Assembly (NCBI GenBank): GCA_013350335.1
Contig: CM023534.1
Location: forward strand, 16,573,302-16,637,301
DNA: 64,000 bases
DNA from: Chimonanthus salicifolius
Lineage: Eukaryota; Streptophyta; Magnoliopsida; Laurales; Calycanthaceae
Direction of reading: 5' to 3'
This document shows, piece after piece, positions 24,420 to 34,135 of this stretch. Within the stretch, counting starts at the first letter, position 1. Each line of letters starts with the position of its first letter. The position numbers and the translations under genes are program-made. The notes beneath the pieces are model-generated. The model was not told where the DNA came from and made no database searches. It saw only the letters and a program-made list of their open reading frames with translations.

Positions 24420-25124
24420 ATTTAAAACTTGCACCACGTAAGCGTTGGTAGCAACCTATGGAAGCGATGCACAAATCGAGTGGGATCTATAGGAAGAGCA
24501 ACAGCGGAAGGACTGGGATATGAGAGAAGATGCGAGGAAACACCCAAGAAAACAGAGGAAGGAACGATGCTAACAGGGATGACCTTGCTGATCGTGAAGG
24601 TGACGCTGAGAAGAATCTGAGATCTGGAAGGCGGTGTAGCGTGTTGCAGAAGACACAAAATCGTGTGTGCAACGGTGACAACAAAGGCACTGAAAGGAGG
24701 GGTTGTCAGAACATGGACATGGCACGGATCTGATTCTGTAACTCGGAAGGAGAGAATCAGTGGACAGTCAAAGGCTAACAACATCATGAACTGAGGATGA
24801 CTTGATCGAGATGTCCCTCCCTCTCTCCGTCCCTCTGCCAATTATCTGCTCCGGCAAAGGGAGAGAAGAAGATGCGTGTGTATGGAAGACTCACTCAAGA
24901 GGATCGTGTTTTGGCTGATACCATGTATGAAATAATAAAATCGTATATTGTATTGAATACATATGCTATTATATGTATGTATAGTCTCTAACTGATTTAA
25001 GGCTATCATAATCCAACTCAAAATCTTAAACTAATTTTAAACTAAATACAACTCTTAATTAGATATAAATCCAAACTTATAATCCTAATTACATAATAAT
25101 AATATCCTAAATATATTCCAAGAA
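24420..25124 (-). mobile_element. Truncated minus-strand relative of the 3.08-kb retrotransposon
   Basis: Reverse complemented, this reads as an LTR (25124 to 24924) beginning TTCTTGGAATATATTTAGG and ending TTCATACA. It is followed at once by the primer-binding site TGGTATCAGCC (24923-24913) and about 490 bp of GC-richer interior. The LTR resembles that of the 17202-20283 element at its start and in the GTAATTAGGATT region, so the two belong to one family or superfamily. The interior stops at about 24420 and no second LTR is present. ORFs on both strands inside it overlap and are probably chance. Confidence 0.62.
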
Positions 25125-26280
25125 TGTTGATGATGTGGAGCTCTATGTTTCTCTATGTGTTCTGCAATTCTTCCTTGTGCACTGTAAATGAGGCCTTTCC
25201 TTCATTCAAAAACATGGCTATAACGGCCTAACCTAATACACCATATCATATGTTGGTAGTGATGTCCACATCAAACGGTAGCCAGTCGCTCTCTTTAATT
25301 TGTTATTTGATTGACAATTTTTTTTTTAAAAAAAAAAAACTCAAAAGATTACATTTGTGACTTAATCCTAACCCGTAATACCCAAATTAAGCAATTATAA
25401 CTATTTGTACTCATAAGTTAAAAAATCACCCTGGGCTTTCCCTTGCAATTGATTTGAAGTTTGACTTTTATAAATCTAGCCGAAGGTAAAATTAGAAATC
25501 TTATGTTAAGAGGGTCAGGGTAAATTATTATAATTTCTAATAAGTCAAACTGAATCACAAAACTAATTAAACATAAAATAAAAGTAATGAAAAAATAAAA
25601 ATAAAAATTTAAATATCGTGTCAGTCAACATTTTCATCGAATCTATAATTACATATAATCTTTTACCTTCATTATTATTATTTATTTGGTACAAATATTT
25701 CTACTGTTTTAAATATACAAACAAAGAATTTTTTTAAATGCACTCTAAAGTCTAAAGTACGTTGTTTTAAATTTTATGATGATAAGACAGTTCTTTTTAC
25801 TAATCTCAAACTCTTTTACCCTTTAACATAATGTGAATTGGTATGAAAAATCATTTAAAACATTCATTGTAGTGATTTCCAACATTAAACTTAGTATATT
25901 CATTTTTAGATCATTAAAATTTTAAACTTTAATATCAAAGATTAAATAATCTGTACAAATATTGAACTTCACAATACAAGATATCGAAAAAAGATTTTAT
26001 GCATTTTTCTTTATTAGATAATATAGGTATTTCCACTTCATATTAGAGATGAGATTAATCTTACGGATAGACGCAACCACCCGCAAACTTTGTGTATTAG
26101 ATAAGAGTAGAAAAAATTAAATGCAAAACCTTTAATTAATTTTAGAAATTTAGATCATCTGAGCTTCAAATATCAAGTGAAATTTTACGTATGTCACAAG
26201 ATAATACCATATAAACATTCTATTAGAAATAGAACGTATCACTCCTGGAAAACATAAGTTTTTAATGTCGAAGTAGGAGA
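25125..26280. other. No gene seen
   Basis: Very AT-rich DNA with no ORF of note and no recognisable element ends. Confidence 0.4.
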
Positions 26281-28885
26281 AGTTGGTTCATTGAGACTTT
26301 TATTTACCTAGACTCGACACTTCATGTTATCATTAAATCGGTATTAAGCTTTAGGACTGCCAATTCCTAAAATTAGGGTATGCAATCCAGACCTGTGGGT
26401 CCGGTTGGACCTTAATTTTAGACAGTTCATATTAAATTCAAGTTAGCAGGGGTCTAAAAAACACTCGATCAATAGGCTTTCACCTCTTTTATTTAAAAAA
26501 ATAAAAAAAATAATGTTATGCCATAACATACGTATCACGTGAAAGTCATAAAATCCCTCTCAAAACTTTTATTCTTTACTGAATGGATTTCTATCTTACA
26601 AATTTCATTCTAAAGTTCATTCCCCATTAATAAAAAAATTCGCAAGTTTTAAGTCACAGGATAAAAATTTCTAGTGTTAGCCTTGAGATGCCTTGAAATC
26701 TAAGAGACTCTGGGCAAACTCTTAAGATAGAGCCCTACTGCAATTAGTATTCCTCTTTTATTTTCTAATTTTTTGGACCTATTTTTTGAAGTCTTAGACG
26801 GCGGCCTACTCTGCCTATATTCAGGGCCAACCCTGAAAATTTCTAAAACTTGGACAGAGTTTCCCTAATAAATTAGACAATAGGAAATTTTCCTTATGAC
26901 CTATTAACCTGTTGTCACACTCTACATGTTTCATTCATCTCATATCTACATTCATATTAGTAAATCAAAGCTAGGCCTCCGGCTTTAATCTTAAAGATTT
27001 AAATAAACTACATCATCAAGTCTAAACACATATCGCTCAAATAAACAGCTACATCTCAGTCTCAAAAATCCAAAATAAGCAACTAGAAAAGTCAACTAAA
27101 TCGTGGCGGTTCAGGATAACGCTGGGATCTTGAAATTTGTAAGGGAGTGAGCGAACAGTGCCCTGTGGGAGGAAATAAAATGACATATTGTGAATTAAAA
27201 TCAAATGGCAAGTCTCATCGTATTACATAAAATATCATATAATATTTCAGATATTCACATGTATATTTTTTGAATGGTTAATCTATTAGAAAAAGAAAGG
27301 CACCAGAGGTGGAAGAACAGAAAATAGATATTCACATGTTCGTCACATTCATTTAGCATAAGACAAAAAATTTCAATTCATCATCGCAAGATCATATAGT
27401 ACTTCATGTTCAACAACTATTCACGTGTACGTCGCATTCATTCCACATAATGCAATAAAGTGCAATTCATCGTTGAAGTATCAATAACTTCATTCTTCAC
27501 ACACATTCTACATCTACTTTGCACATATGCTTCGCACATACTTCACATTCTTTACTCATTCAGATCATACAGACTTCACATATAGAGTTTTTGCCCTTCT
27601 CCAACATCATTTGATTCATGTCGTAGAGTTTTTCCTCCTCCTCCAATATCCATCTCTTTAAGTTGGTTCATTGAGACTTTTATTTACCCAGACTCGACAC
27701 TTCATGTTATCATTAAATCGGTATTAAGCTTTAGGACTGCCAATTCCTAAAATTAGGGTATGCAATCCAGACCTGTGGGCCCGGTTGGACCGTAATTTTA
27801 GACTGTTCATATTAAGTTCAAGTTAGCAGGGGTCTAAAAAACATTCCCCATTAATAAAGAATTTCACAAGTTTTAAGTCACAGGATAAAAATTTTCAGTG
27901 TCAGCCTTGAGATGCCTTGAAATCTAAAAAACTTTAGGCAAACTCTTAAGATAGGACCCTACTGCAATTAGTATCCCTTTTTTATTTCTAATTTTTTAGA
28001 CCTATTTTTTGTAGTCTTAGACGACGGCCTACTCTGCCTATATTCAGGACCGACCCTGAAAATTTATAAAACTTCGACAGAGTTTCCCTAATAAATTAGA
28101 CAATAGGAAATTTTCCTTATGACCTATTAACCTGTTGTCACACTCTACATGTTTCATTCATCTCATATCTACATTCATATTAGTAAATCAAAGCTAGGCC
28201 TCCGGCTTTAATCTTAAAGATTTAAATAAACTACATCATCAAGTCTAAACACATATCGCTCAAATAAATAGCTACATCTCAGTCTAAAAAATCCAAAATA
28301 AGCAACTAGAAAAGTCAACTAAATCGTGGCTGTTCAGGATAACGCGGGGTGCTTGTATGGCCTCCTTTAACTGGGATCTTGAAATTTGTAAGGGAGTGAG
28401 CGAACAGTGCCCTGTGGGAGGAAATAAAATGACACATCGTGAATTAAAATCAAATGGCAAGTCTCATGGTATTACATAAAATATCATATAATATTTCAGA
28501 TATTCACATGTATATTTTTTGAATGGTTAATATATTAGAGAAAGAAAAGCACCAGAGGTGGAAGAACAGAAAATAGATATTCACATGTTCGTCACATTCA
28601 TTTAACATAAGACAAAAAATTTCAATTCATCATCGCAAGATCATATAGTACTTCATGTTCAACAAATATTCACGTGTGCGTCGCATTCATTCCACATAAT
28701 GCAATTCATCATTGAAGTATCAATAACTTCATTCTTCACACACATTCTACATCTACTTTGCACATATGCTTCGTACATACTTCACATTCTTTACTCATTC
28801 AGATCATATAGACTTCACATATAGAGTTTTTGCCCTTCTCCAACATCATTTGATTCATGTCGTAGAGTTTTTCCTCCTCCAATAT
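26281..28885. repeat. 1.38-kb direct tandem duplication
   Basis: AGTTGGTTCATTGAGACTTT begins at 26281 and again at 27661, and the sequences then stay nearly identical. Unit 1 is 26281-27660, and unit 2 is 27661 to about 28885. Unit 2 lacks about 155-160 bp present in unit 1 (about 26460-26615), and unit 1 lacks about 27 bp present in unit 2 near 28350. The content resembles the 3' half of a long LTR on the minus strand: read that way, TTCGCTCACTCCCTTACAAA recalls TTAGCTCACACCACTCACC in the 3.2-kb LTR. No gene is present. Confidence 0.85.
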
Positions 28886-29310
28886 CATATAATTTATATG
28901 ATTGAGTTTTTCCCCTCCTCCATCACATAATTCATGTCAAGGAGTTTTCCCCTCCTCCAATTATCATATAGGCTGCATTTGGATTGGGAGTAAAGTGGGG
29001 GTAACCCCTAGTACGCTTGTTTGGTAATTGGGGGTCGTGGGATAACACCTCTCTTTATCCTCTTCTTCTCATTTTTTAAATACCCTTTTGATGCAAAGGG
29101 TATTCCCTTATCTTTCGATAAACCCCCTAAAAAATTAGGCTCCATCCAAATGCAGCCATAATTTATGTTATGGAATTTATTCCCCTCCTTAAGTACCATG
29201 TCATTTATGTGATGGAGGTTTTCACCTCCTCCAATATCAAATATTTTACTTCCCCCTCCTCCAATATCATCCATTCCACATATGGAGCTTTCCCCCTTCT
29301 CATTCACATA
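28840..29310. repeat. Minisatellite of CCTCCTCCAATATCAT-type units, ~40 bp
   Basis: Imperfect units combining a CCCCTCCTCC block, an AATATCATAT block and a TTATGTGATGGAG block repeat roughly every 35-45 bp on both sides of a MITE insertion. They continue from the end of the second 1.38-kb unit and are non-coding. Confidence 0.6.
28971..29157. mobile_element. PIF/Harbinger-like MITE, 187 bp
   Basis: It starts GGCTGCATTTGGAT and ends ATCCAAATGCAGCC, a perfect 14-bp terminal inverted repeat, flanked by ATA on both sides (28968-28970, 29158-29160). Three-base duplications fit PIF/Harbinger (Tourist-like) elements, although ATA is not their favoured TWA. The minus-strand ORF at 29008-29319 crosses its border and is spurious. 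Confidence 0.75.
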
Positions 29311-29682
29311 TAAGTTCAATCATAGGATGCACCCAAGTACCATAGCATGCATTTAAGTTCGCATTGAGCTCATCATAATCTCCATTTGAAGCATATATTC
29401 ATCTTAAGGACATCATCATAGTCACACAAGATACATCATAATTCTTTGCATACAAAGTGAGATTATTGAACATAAACAGAGACGTTAACTTAAAGAGTTA
29501 ACATGCATAAACATTACACCCTCCACATTTAAGATCGAAGACACTTGCATAAGCTAAGTCAAAGATTCATTCAACACAACGTAAGTTTCGTATCATGTAT
29601 TCAAACGACATTATCATATTTAAGACATGTCAAACAATAAGATAAACATTCATATTAATTTAGAATCTAAACCTAACTAGTG

Positions 29683-29896
29683 TCTTGTCCTCCTACCTCA
29701 GATTCTAGATTTTTGTCGTATTCTAAGGTCTAACAGTAAGCCGGGCAGGAGTAAGGTTGCTGTTTGGAAAAGAAAGCATGACAAGAACAGGGGTCAAATG
29801 TGGTGAAAAGGAAAACAAATGAAAGTAGAGAACTTGGAAACATCTGCCGATGGGAGAACAAAGTTCTAGGGCATCATTTTTGTATTTTGCACACTC
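29683..29896. repeat. Dispersed repeat, copy 1 (partner at 41238-41450)
   Basis: From AGTGTCTTGTCCTCCTACCT to TTTGCACACTCACTAAG this stretch is about 85-90% identical to 41238-41441. In the partner the sequence runs straight on into CGCTATAATTCTTATGTG. Here it is interrupted by the hAT element at 29905, and the homology resumes after its right end. It is probably part of a long minus-strand LTR. Confidence 0.7.
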
Positions 29897-30004
29897 ACTA
29901 AGCCCAGTGCTGGCTCTGAGATTTCAGGGGTCATAGGTGAACTCTTAAAGAGGGGCTTTTTTACCATTTGTGAAACATCCAAATAATATATCATAATCAA
30001 ATTT

Positions 30005-30499
30005 TTTTTTAATGAATAGTTAATATTATTCATTCAAAATGATAGCTCACAAAAAAAGGAGTTTACAACTCATAACCCGGGCAAGGTAGTAGAACAAAAA
30101 ATCAGGCCCAAACAAACAAAGACCGAGAGACATGACCCACAACATAGATGGGCAAGCCCACACCTTGGGCCAGGGAATAACCCCTACAAACAATCAATTG
30201 TAGTGGCATCCAATACCAAAGGAAAAAAATGCCAGAAGAGTTACCAGTCAGCAAGTAATTTGGAAAATGCAAAGTGCGAGAGTTCTTGTCGCCGGTGAAT
30301 TTAACCTTGCCAAAACTGAATGTGCAGAGGAGGGCTTAATCGCTCGAACGTGACAGCACTGGGTCCAAAGATTGTTGGAAGAAGTCATTTTCTCACAAAG
30401 GATAAGGTGATGAAGAGGAAAACCCCTGCGAAGAATAGAGAGCAGAGTGGACTGTAACAAAAGAAGCAAAGCTAAATTGTGCTCAAACTGCAATGGAGG
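30005..30499 (-). mobile_element. 5'-truncated LINE fragment inserted in the hAT element
   Basis: The insertion is flanked by CATAATCAAATTT at 29992-30004 and 30500-30512, a 13-bp duplication typical of L1-type target-primed reverse transcription. On the minus strand it ends with TTGTAAACTCC..., a TGAATAATATTAACTATTCATT stretch and an A-run, the look of a plant LINE 3' end. The minus ORF at 30248-30508 lies inside it and matches no LINE domain that I can recognise, so this is 3' UTR or far-decayed RNase H region. Confidence 0.75.
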
Positions 30500-30523
30500 C
30501 ATAATCAAATTTATAACAAAATA

Positions 30524-32760
30524 CTATTTAAAATTTATTATGCTCGGATATTGAGATGCAAAATTACTAATTAAATTAATATATTCAAGTTTTTTTAACA
30601 TATCTTTTTCAATAGATAAGATAGCTAATTCATTCAATCTTTCTTGTGACATTGTGGACCTAAGATAAGATTTTATCAGTTTTAAATTTGAAAAACTTCT
30701 TTCTGCAGAGGCAACTGTAACTGGTATAGTCAACATTATCGTATAAGAAATCCATACATTTGGAAAATAACAATTCATTCTTTTTATATAATTTAACACT
30801 TCAATTGTTTCTTTTACTTCTTTTGGTACTCCACCTTTCAAAATTTATAATTCTAAAATTAATTCACTTCCATCAATATCAAAAATCATGTCATGTCATA
30901 GAAAATCTTCAAGCTTATTATAAGAACTCTTCAAACTATCATCATCTGAAGAATTTAACTTTTCCAAATCAAACAAAAATCCAAAAGTATCTTCATATGT
31001 TTGAAATTGTTCAAATCTAGTCTTAAATGATATAAGAGCTTAATCAATTATATGTAAGAAGTAATTAACTCTAAAAGATTTTTCAGGTGACTGTGTTATC
31101 TCGTTACTAGCATTCTCATCAAAATATTTTTTTTCTACGAATAATACGTTTTTCATGAAATATTGGTTCAATTTTTATTTCTCTAACAATCTCTTTAGTA
31201 TCAATCATGACAAATTAAAATCCATTTTCTCTTTGAGTTTTGGAAAAAAGAAATGAGTGGTTTTAAAAATTTTAAAGCAACACCAATATTCATGTTTTTT
31301 TTTTTGTAAAATTTAGCTAGTTTTATTAATCGCAAACAATATATTATACCAAATAATCATGCCAAATAAGAATTCAAAATTTTCAATTTTTAATGTTGCT
31401 AATTCTTCAGCATCATTCTTTGTCTTAGGTTCTTCACAAGTGTTAGCTAAGTCAATTAAAACATCTCTAATTTGTGGAGCTTGGAATCTAATTGCTTTTA
31501 CACTTTTTAATGTGACTTTCCCAACGTGTTTGTGATAATGGCTTAACTGTGATACCTTTAACATAATTTTTAAAATCTATCCAATGCTTTATAAAAGACG
31601 AAAATACATTACATATACATTGTATAATTTCAAAAAATATTTTACCTTAAGAATAAGAATTCATTATATCACAAAGTGCCAAGTTAAGACTATGACAACC
31701 ACAATGAGTATAGAATGCTTTAGGATTTATTTGCAGTACCCTATTTTGTACTCCTTTATTTTTTCCTTTTATATTTAGAACCATTATCATATCCTTTTCC
31801 CGTTATATCATCAATATTAAGATCAAGAGTTTTTAGAACATCTATAAGTTCATTATAAAGTCCTTCTCCCGATGTATCGTTCACCTTTAAAAATCCTAAG
31901 AAAAACTCTTCTACTTTTATTGGACTTGTTGAAAAATCTACACAATATACCATGATAGACATTTGTTCTTCATGACTTATATCTAGCGTATAATTAAGGA
32001 TAATCGAAAAGTATTTTGATTCTTTGATTCTTTTAATTATTGCATTTTTTACCTCACCCGCTAACAAAAGTATTAATTCATTTTGAATTTTATGACCAAG
32101 ATAATGGTAATGAATTTATTTATCTTGAATACGTCGAATGTGTTCTTACATTATGGGGTTAAAAAGTTTCCATTACTTTCTTCATAAATCTTTTCATTGT
32201 CTCCACGAAATGACAAATTGTTTTTAGCAAGAGCTTTCACAACACCAATTATTCTTAATAGTACTTGTCTCCAGTGTTCTCTGTCTCTATTAATTTGTTA
32301 TTGCACATTTTTATCAATTGTTTCATTTTCTTTGCAATCTTAATTTCAATTCTATCCATCTTCTCATATTAGTAATGTGGTCATTAGTAGTTTCATGGCT
32401 CTTAAGTCTATAACCAAGATTTTTCCAATTATTAATACCTCATCTGTCAATTGAGTTTTAATTCCATCTTACTTAAACAACTTAAATAAAAAACAAATAT
32501 TTTATCCAAAGCAATTGAGTAAACTAGCCATTCTCTATCTTGTTTTTCTCCATTTGATAAATTTTGAATACAATGTGCGATAGAACAATGTCTATTGTTT
32601 GATCTTTTGGAAAATTAATATTAGTATCTCTTATGGGACCTCTTTTTACTAATATGTTTCTCAAATTTTGGTCAATACTTTTCTAATTACCAGGATCATA
32701 AATATTTAAAAGTACATATTTATTGAAATTTTCATTTTTTTTCATTTTCATTCTTATTTT
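30524..32760 (-). pseudogene. hAT transposase, TTF-type zinc finger / DUF4371 family (ZMYM1-like), broken
   Basis: Read from right to left, the family order is recovered. An N-terminal TTF-like part around 32700-32340 gives DPGNWKSIDQNLRNILVKRGPI and NNWKNLGYRLKSHETTNDHI. A DUF4371/RNase-H-fold segment at 32067-31756 has [20 protein letters not shown] and GKGYDNGS. A middle segment lies at 31564-31313, and the hAT dimerisation domain at 30841-30524 has TIPVTVASAERSFSNLKLIK and SYLRSTMSQERLNELAILSI. At least four frameshifts or stops separate the pieces, so no full protein can be made. Such transposases normally run about 700-800 residues. A low-complexity tract at 32683-32871 marks the degraded N-terminus. 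Confidence 0.85.
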
Positions 32761-32850
32761 CATTTTCTTCATTCTCATTCTTATTTTTATTTTCTCCATT
32801 CTTATTCTTATTTTTATTTTCTCCATTCTCATTCTTATTTTCATTATCAC
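32725..32850. repeat. Low-complexity TTTTCATTCTTATTTT tract
   Basis: Imperfect 18- to 24-bp repeats of TTTTC(T/A)CCATTCTTATT type. Both strands are open by chance, giving spurious Ile/Phe- or Lys/Arg-rich ORFs. It overlaps the likely N-terminal coding part of the hAT transposase. Confidence 0.6.
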
Positions 32851-33469
32851 TCTGATCCATATGTTATTCATTCACCAAGTTAATATCATTACGTTCATTT
32901 ATAGTTTCTTCATTACCATTATGTTCATCATTATTGGCAGGGCCGGGCCTGAATGAAAGAGACAGTGCTCAAAGGTCATTCATTTTTAAAGAATAAGGTG
33001 ATAAAGGGGGGTGTTCTTAGAAAATACCCATCTCTTTAAGTTAAAAAAAGAAATGGGCTGAACACTTTTGGCTGAAAATGGTACTTTACTTTCCATTCTT
33101 CCAAATAGAGCTCAAGGAATCCGTAGCAAAAGAGGATTCCAGATCAGATCATGAGAAAAAATTCCACAGCCTTTAAGGAATTTTCAATGAATTGATGCCT
33201 TTCAAACTTATCAGAAAAGTAAACTGAATCTACCAGAAAGCATAAAAGAGTAGACAATCTCTCCCCTCTCTAAAAACTGAAGAAGAAAAAAAATAATAAG
33301 AAGAAAAAGAACAGAAATTTGGTCATCACCTTTTTTTGTTCTTCCATGGATTTGGATCCGTCGCTTGTATGGAGAAATTTGGATGGAATCGGAGAAGAAT
33401 GAATGAAGAAAAGCACCTCAACACAGAGAGAGGAGCGTGAGAGAGAGCCAGAGAAGTTGAGAACGCAGC

Positions 33470-34135
33470 AGAGAGGCAAGAGACTGAGAGAGAGGCAGCA
33501 GAGAACGCAGCAAAGAGGAGACCAAGAGAGGAGACCAAGAGAGAAGAAATTTGGCTTTTTTTTCTTAGGGTTTTCGGAAATGAGAAGTAAAGGCGTGGGT
33601 TTAGGCATTTTGCGTGTAAGTAGGTTTGGCATGTAAGCATGTTGCTGTGCGGGGGTGGAAGTTGAAAAATGCGGAAGTTGAAACGCGTGTGCCGAAACAC
33701 CTAAAACATGTGGAATTTTTACTGGGCCTATTTAGTGAGTTCATGGATTTGGGGGCCCTGCCTATCTGGGGGCCTTAGGTGACGGCCTAATTTTCCTAAA
33801 GGTAGGGCCGGGCGTTCAGAGAACGCAGCAGAGAGAGGAAGCAGAGAGGAGACCGAGGGAGAAGAAATTATGCTTTTTTATTCTTAGGGTTTTCGGAAAT
33901 GAGAACTAAAGGTGTGGGCTTGGGCGTTTGGCGTGTAAGTGGGTTTGCCGTTTAAGCGTGTTGCTGTACCGAAGCGGAAGTTATAAAATGCGGAAGTCGA
34001 AATGAATGTGCCGAAACGCCTAAAACGTGTGGAATTTTTACTGGGCCTATTCAGTGAGTTCATGGATTTGGGGGCCCTGCCTACCTACGGGCCCTAGGCG
34101 ACGGCCTTATTTGCCTAAAGGCAGGGCCGGACCTG
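33470..34135. repeat. Tandem duplication of the right end of the hAT element (~335 bp)
   Basis: From AGAGAACGCAGCAGAGAG through CTTAGGGTTTTCGGAAATGAGAA to the GGGGGCCCTGCC and AGGGCCGG terminal motif, 33470-33815 and 33820-34135 are alike. The inner copy ends TAGGGCCGGGCG and the outer one reaches the target duplication. A third terminus-like word, CAGGGCCGGGCCTG at 32938, lies further in, so a nested derivative is also possible. Confidence 0.65.

Larger units (their letters stand above)
29905..34135 (-). mobile_element. hAT transposon with TTF/DUF4371 transposase remnant, 4.2 kb
   Basis: The left end begins CAGTGCTGGCTCTG and the right end, reverse complemented, CAGGTCCGGCCCTG, 10 of 14 bases matching. 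The 8-bp flanks are ACTAAGCC (29897-29904) and ACTAATCC (34136-34143), as hAT transposases produce. The paralogous segment at 41238-42760 shows the empty site, reading ACTAAGCGCTATAATTC without interruption, which confirms the borders independently. The interior carries a broken minus-strand transposase gene, a LINE insertion at the left, and a partial tandem duplication of the right end. The right terminus was later copied many times in the array that follows. Confidence 0.85.

Noticed and set aside
24422..24841. 139-codon minus-strand ORF
   Set aside because: It lies in the interior of a truncated retroelement with equally long opposite-strand frames and no recognised gag motif.
33270..33700. 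Ser/Leu/Phe-rich minus ORFs and an Arg/Glu-rich plus ORF
   Set aside because: Both strands are open because of a GAGAGA repeat in the hAT right end; there is no conserved domain.
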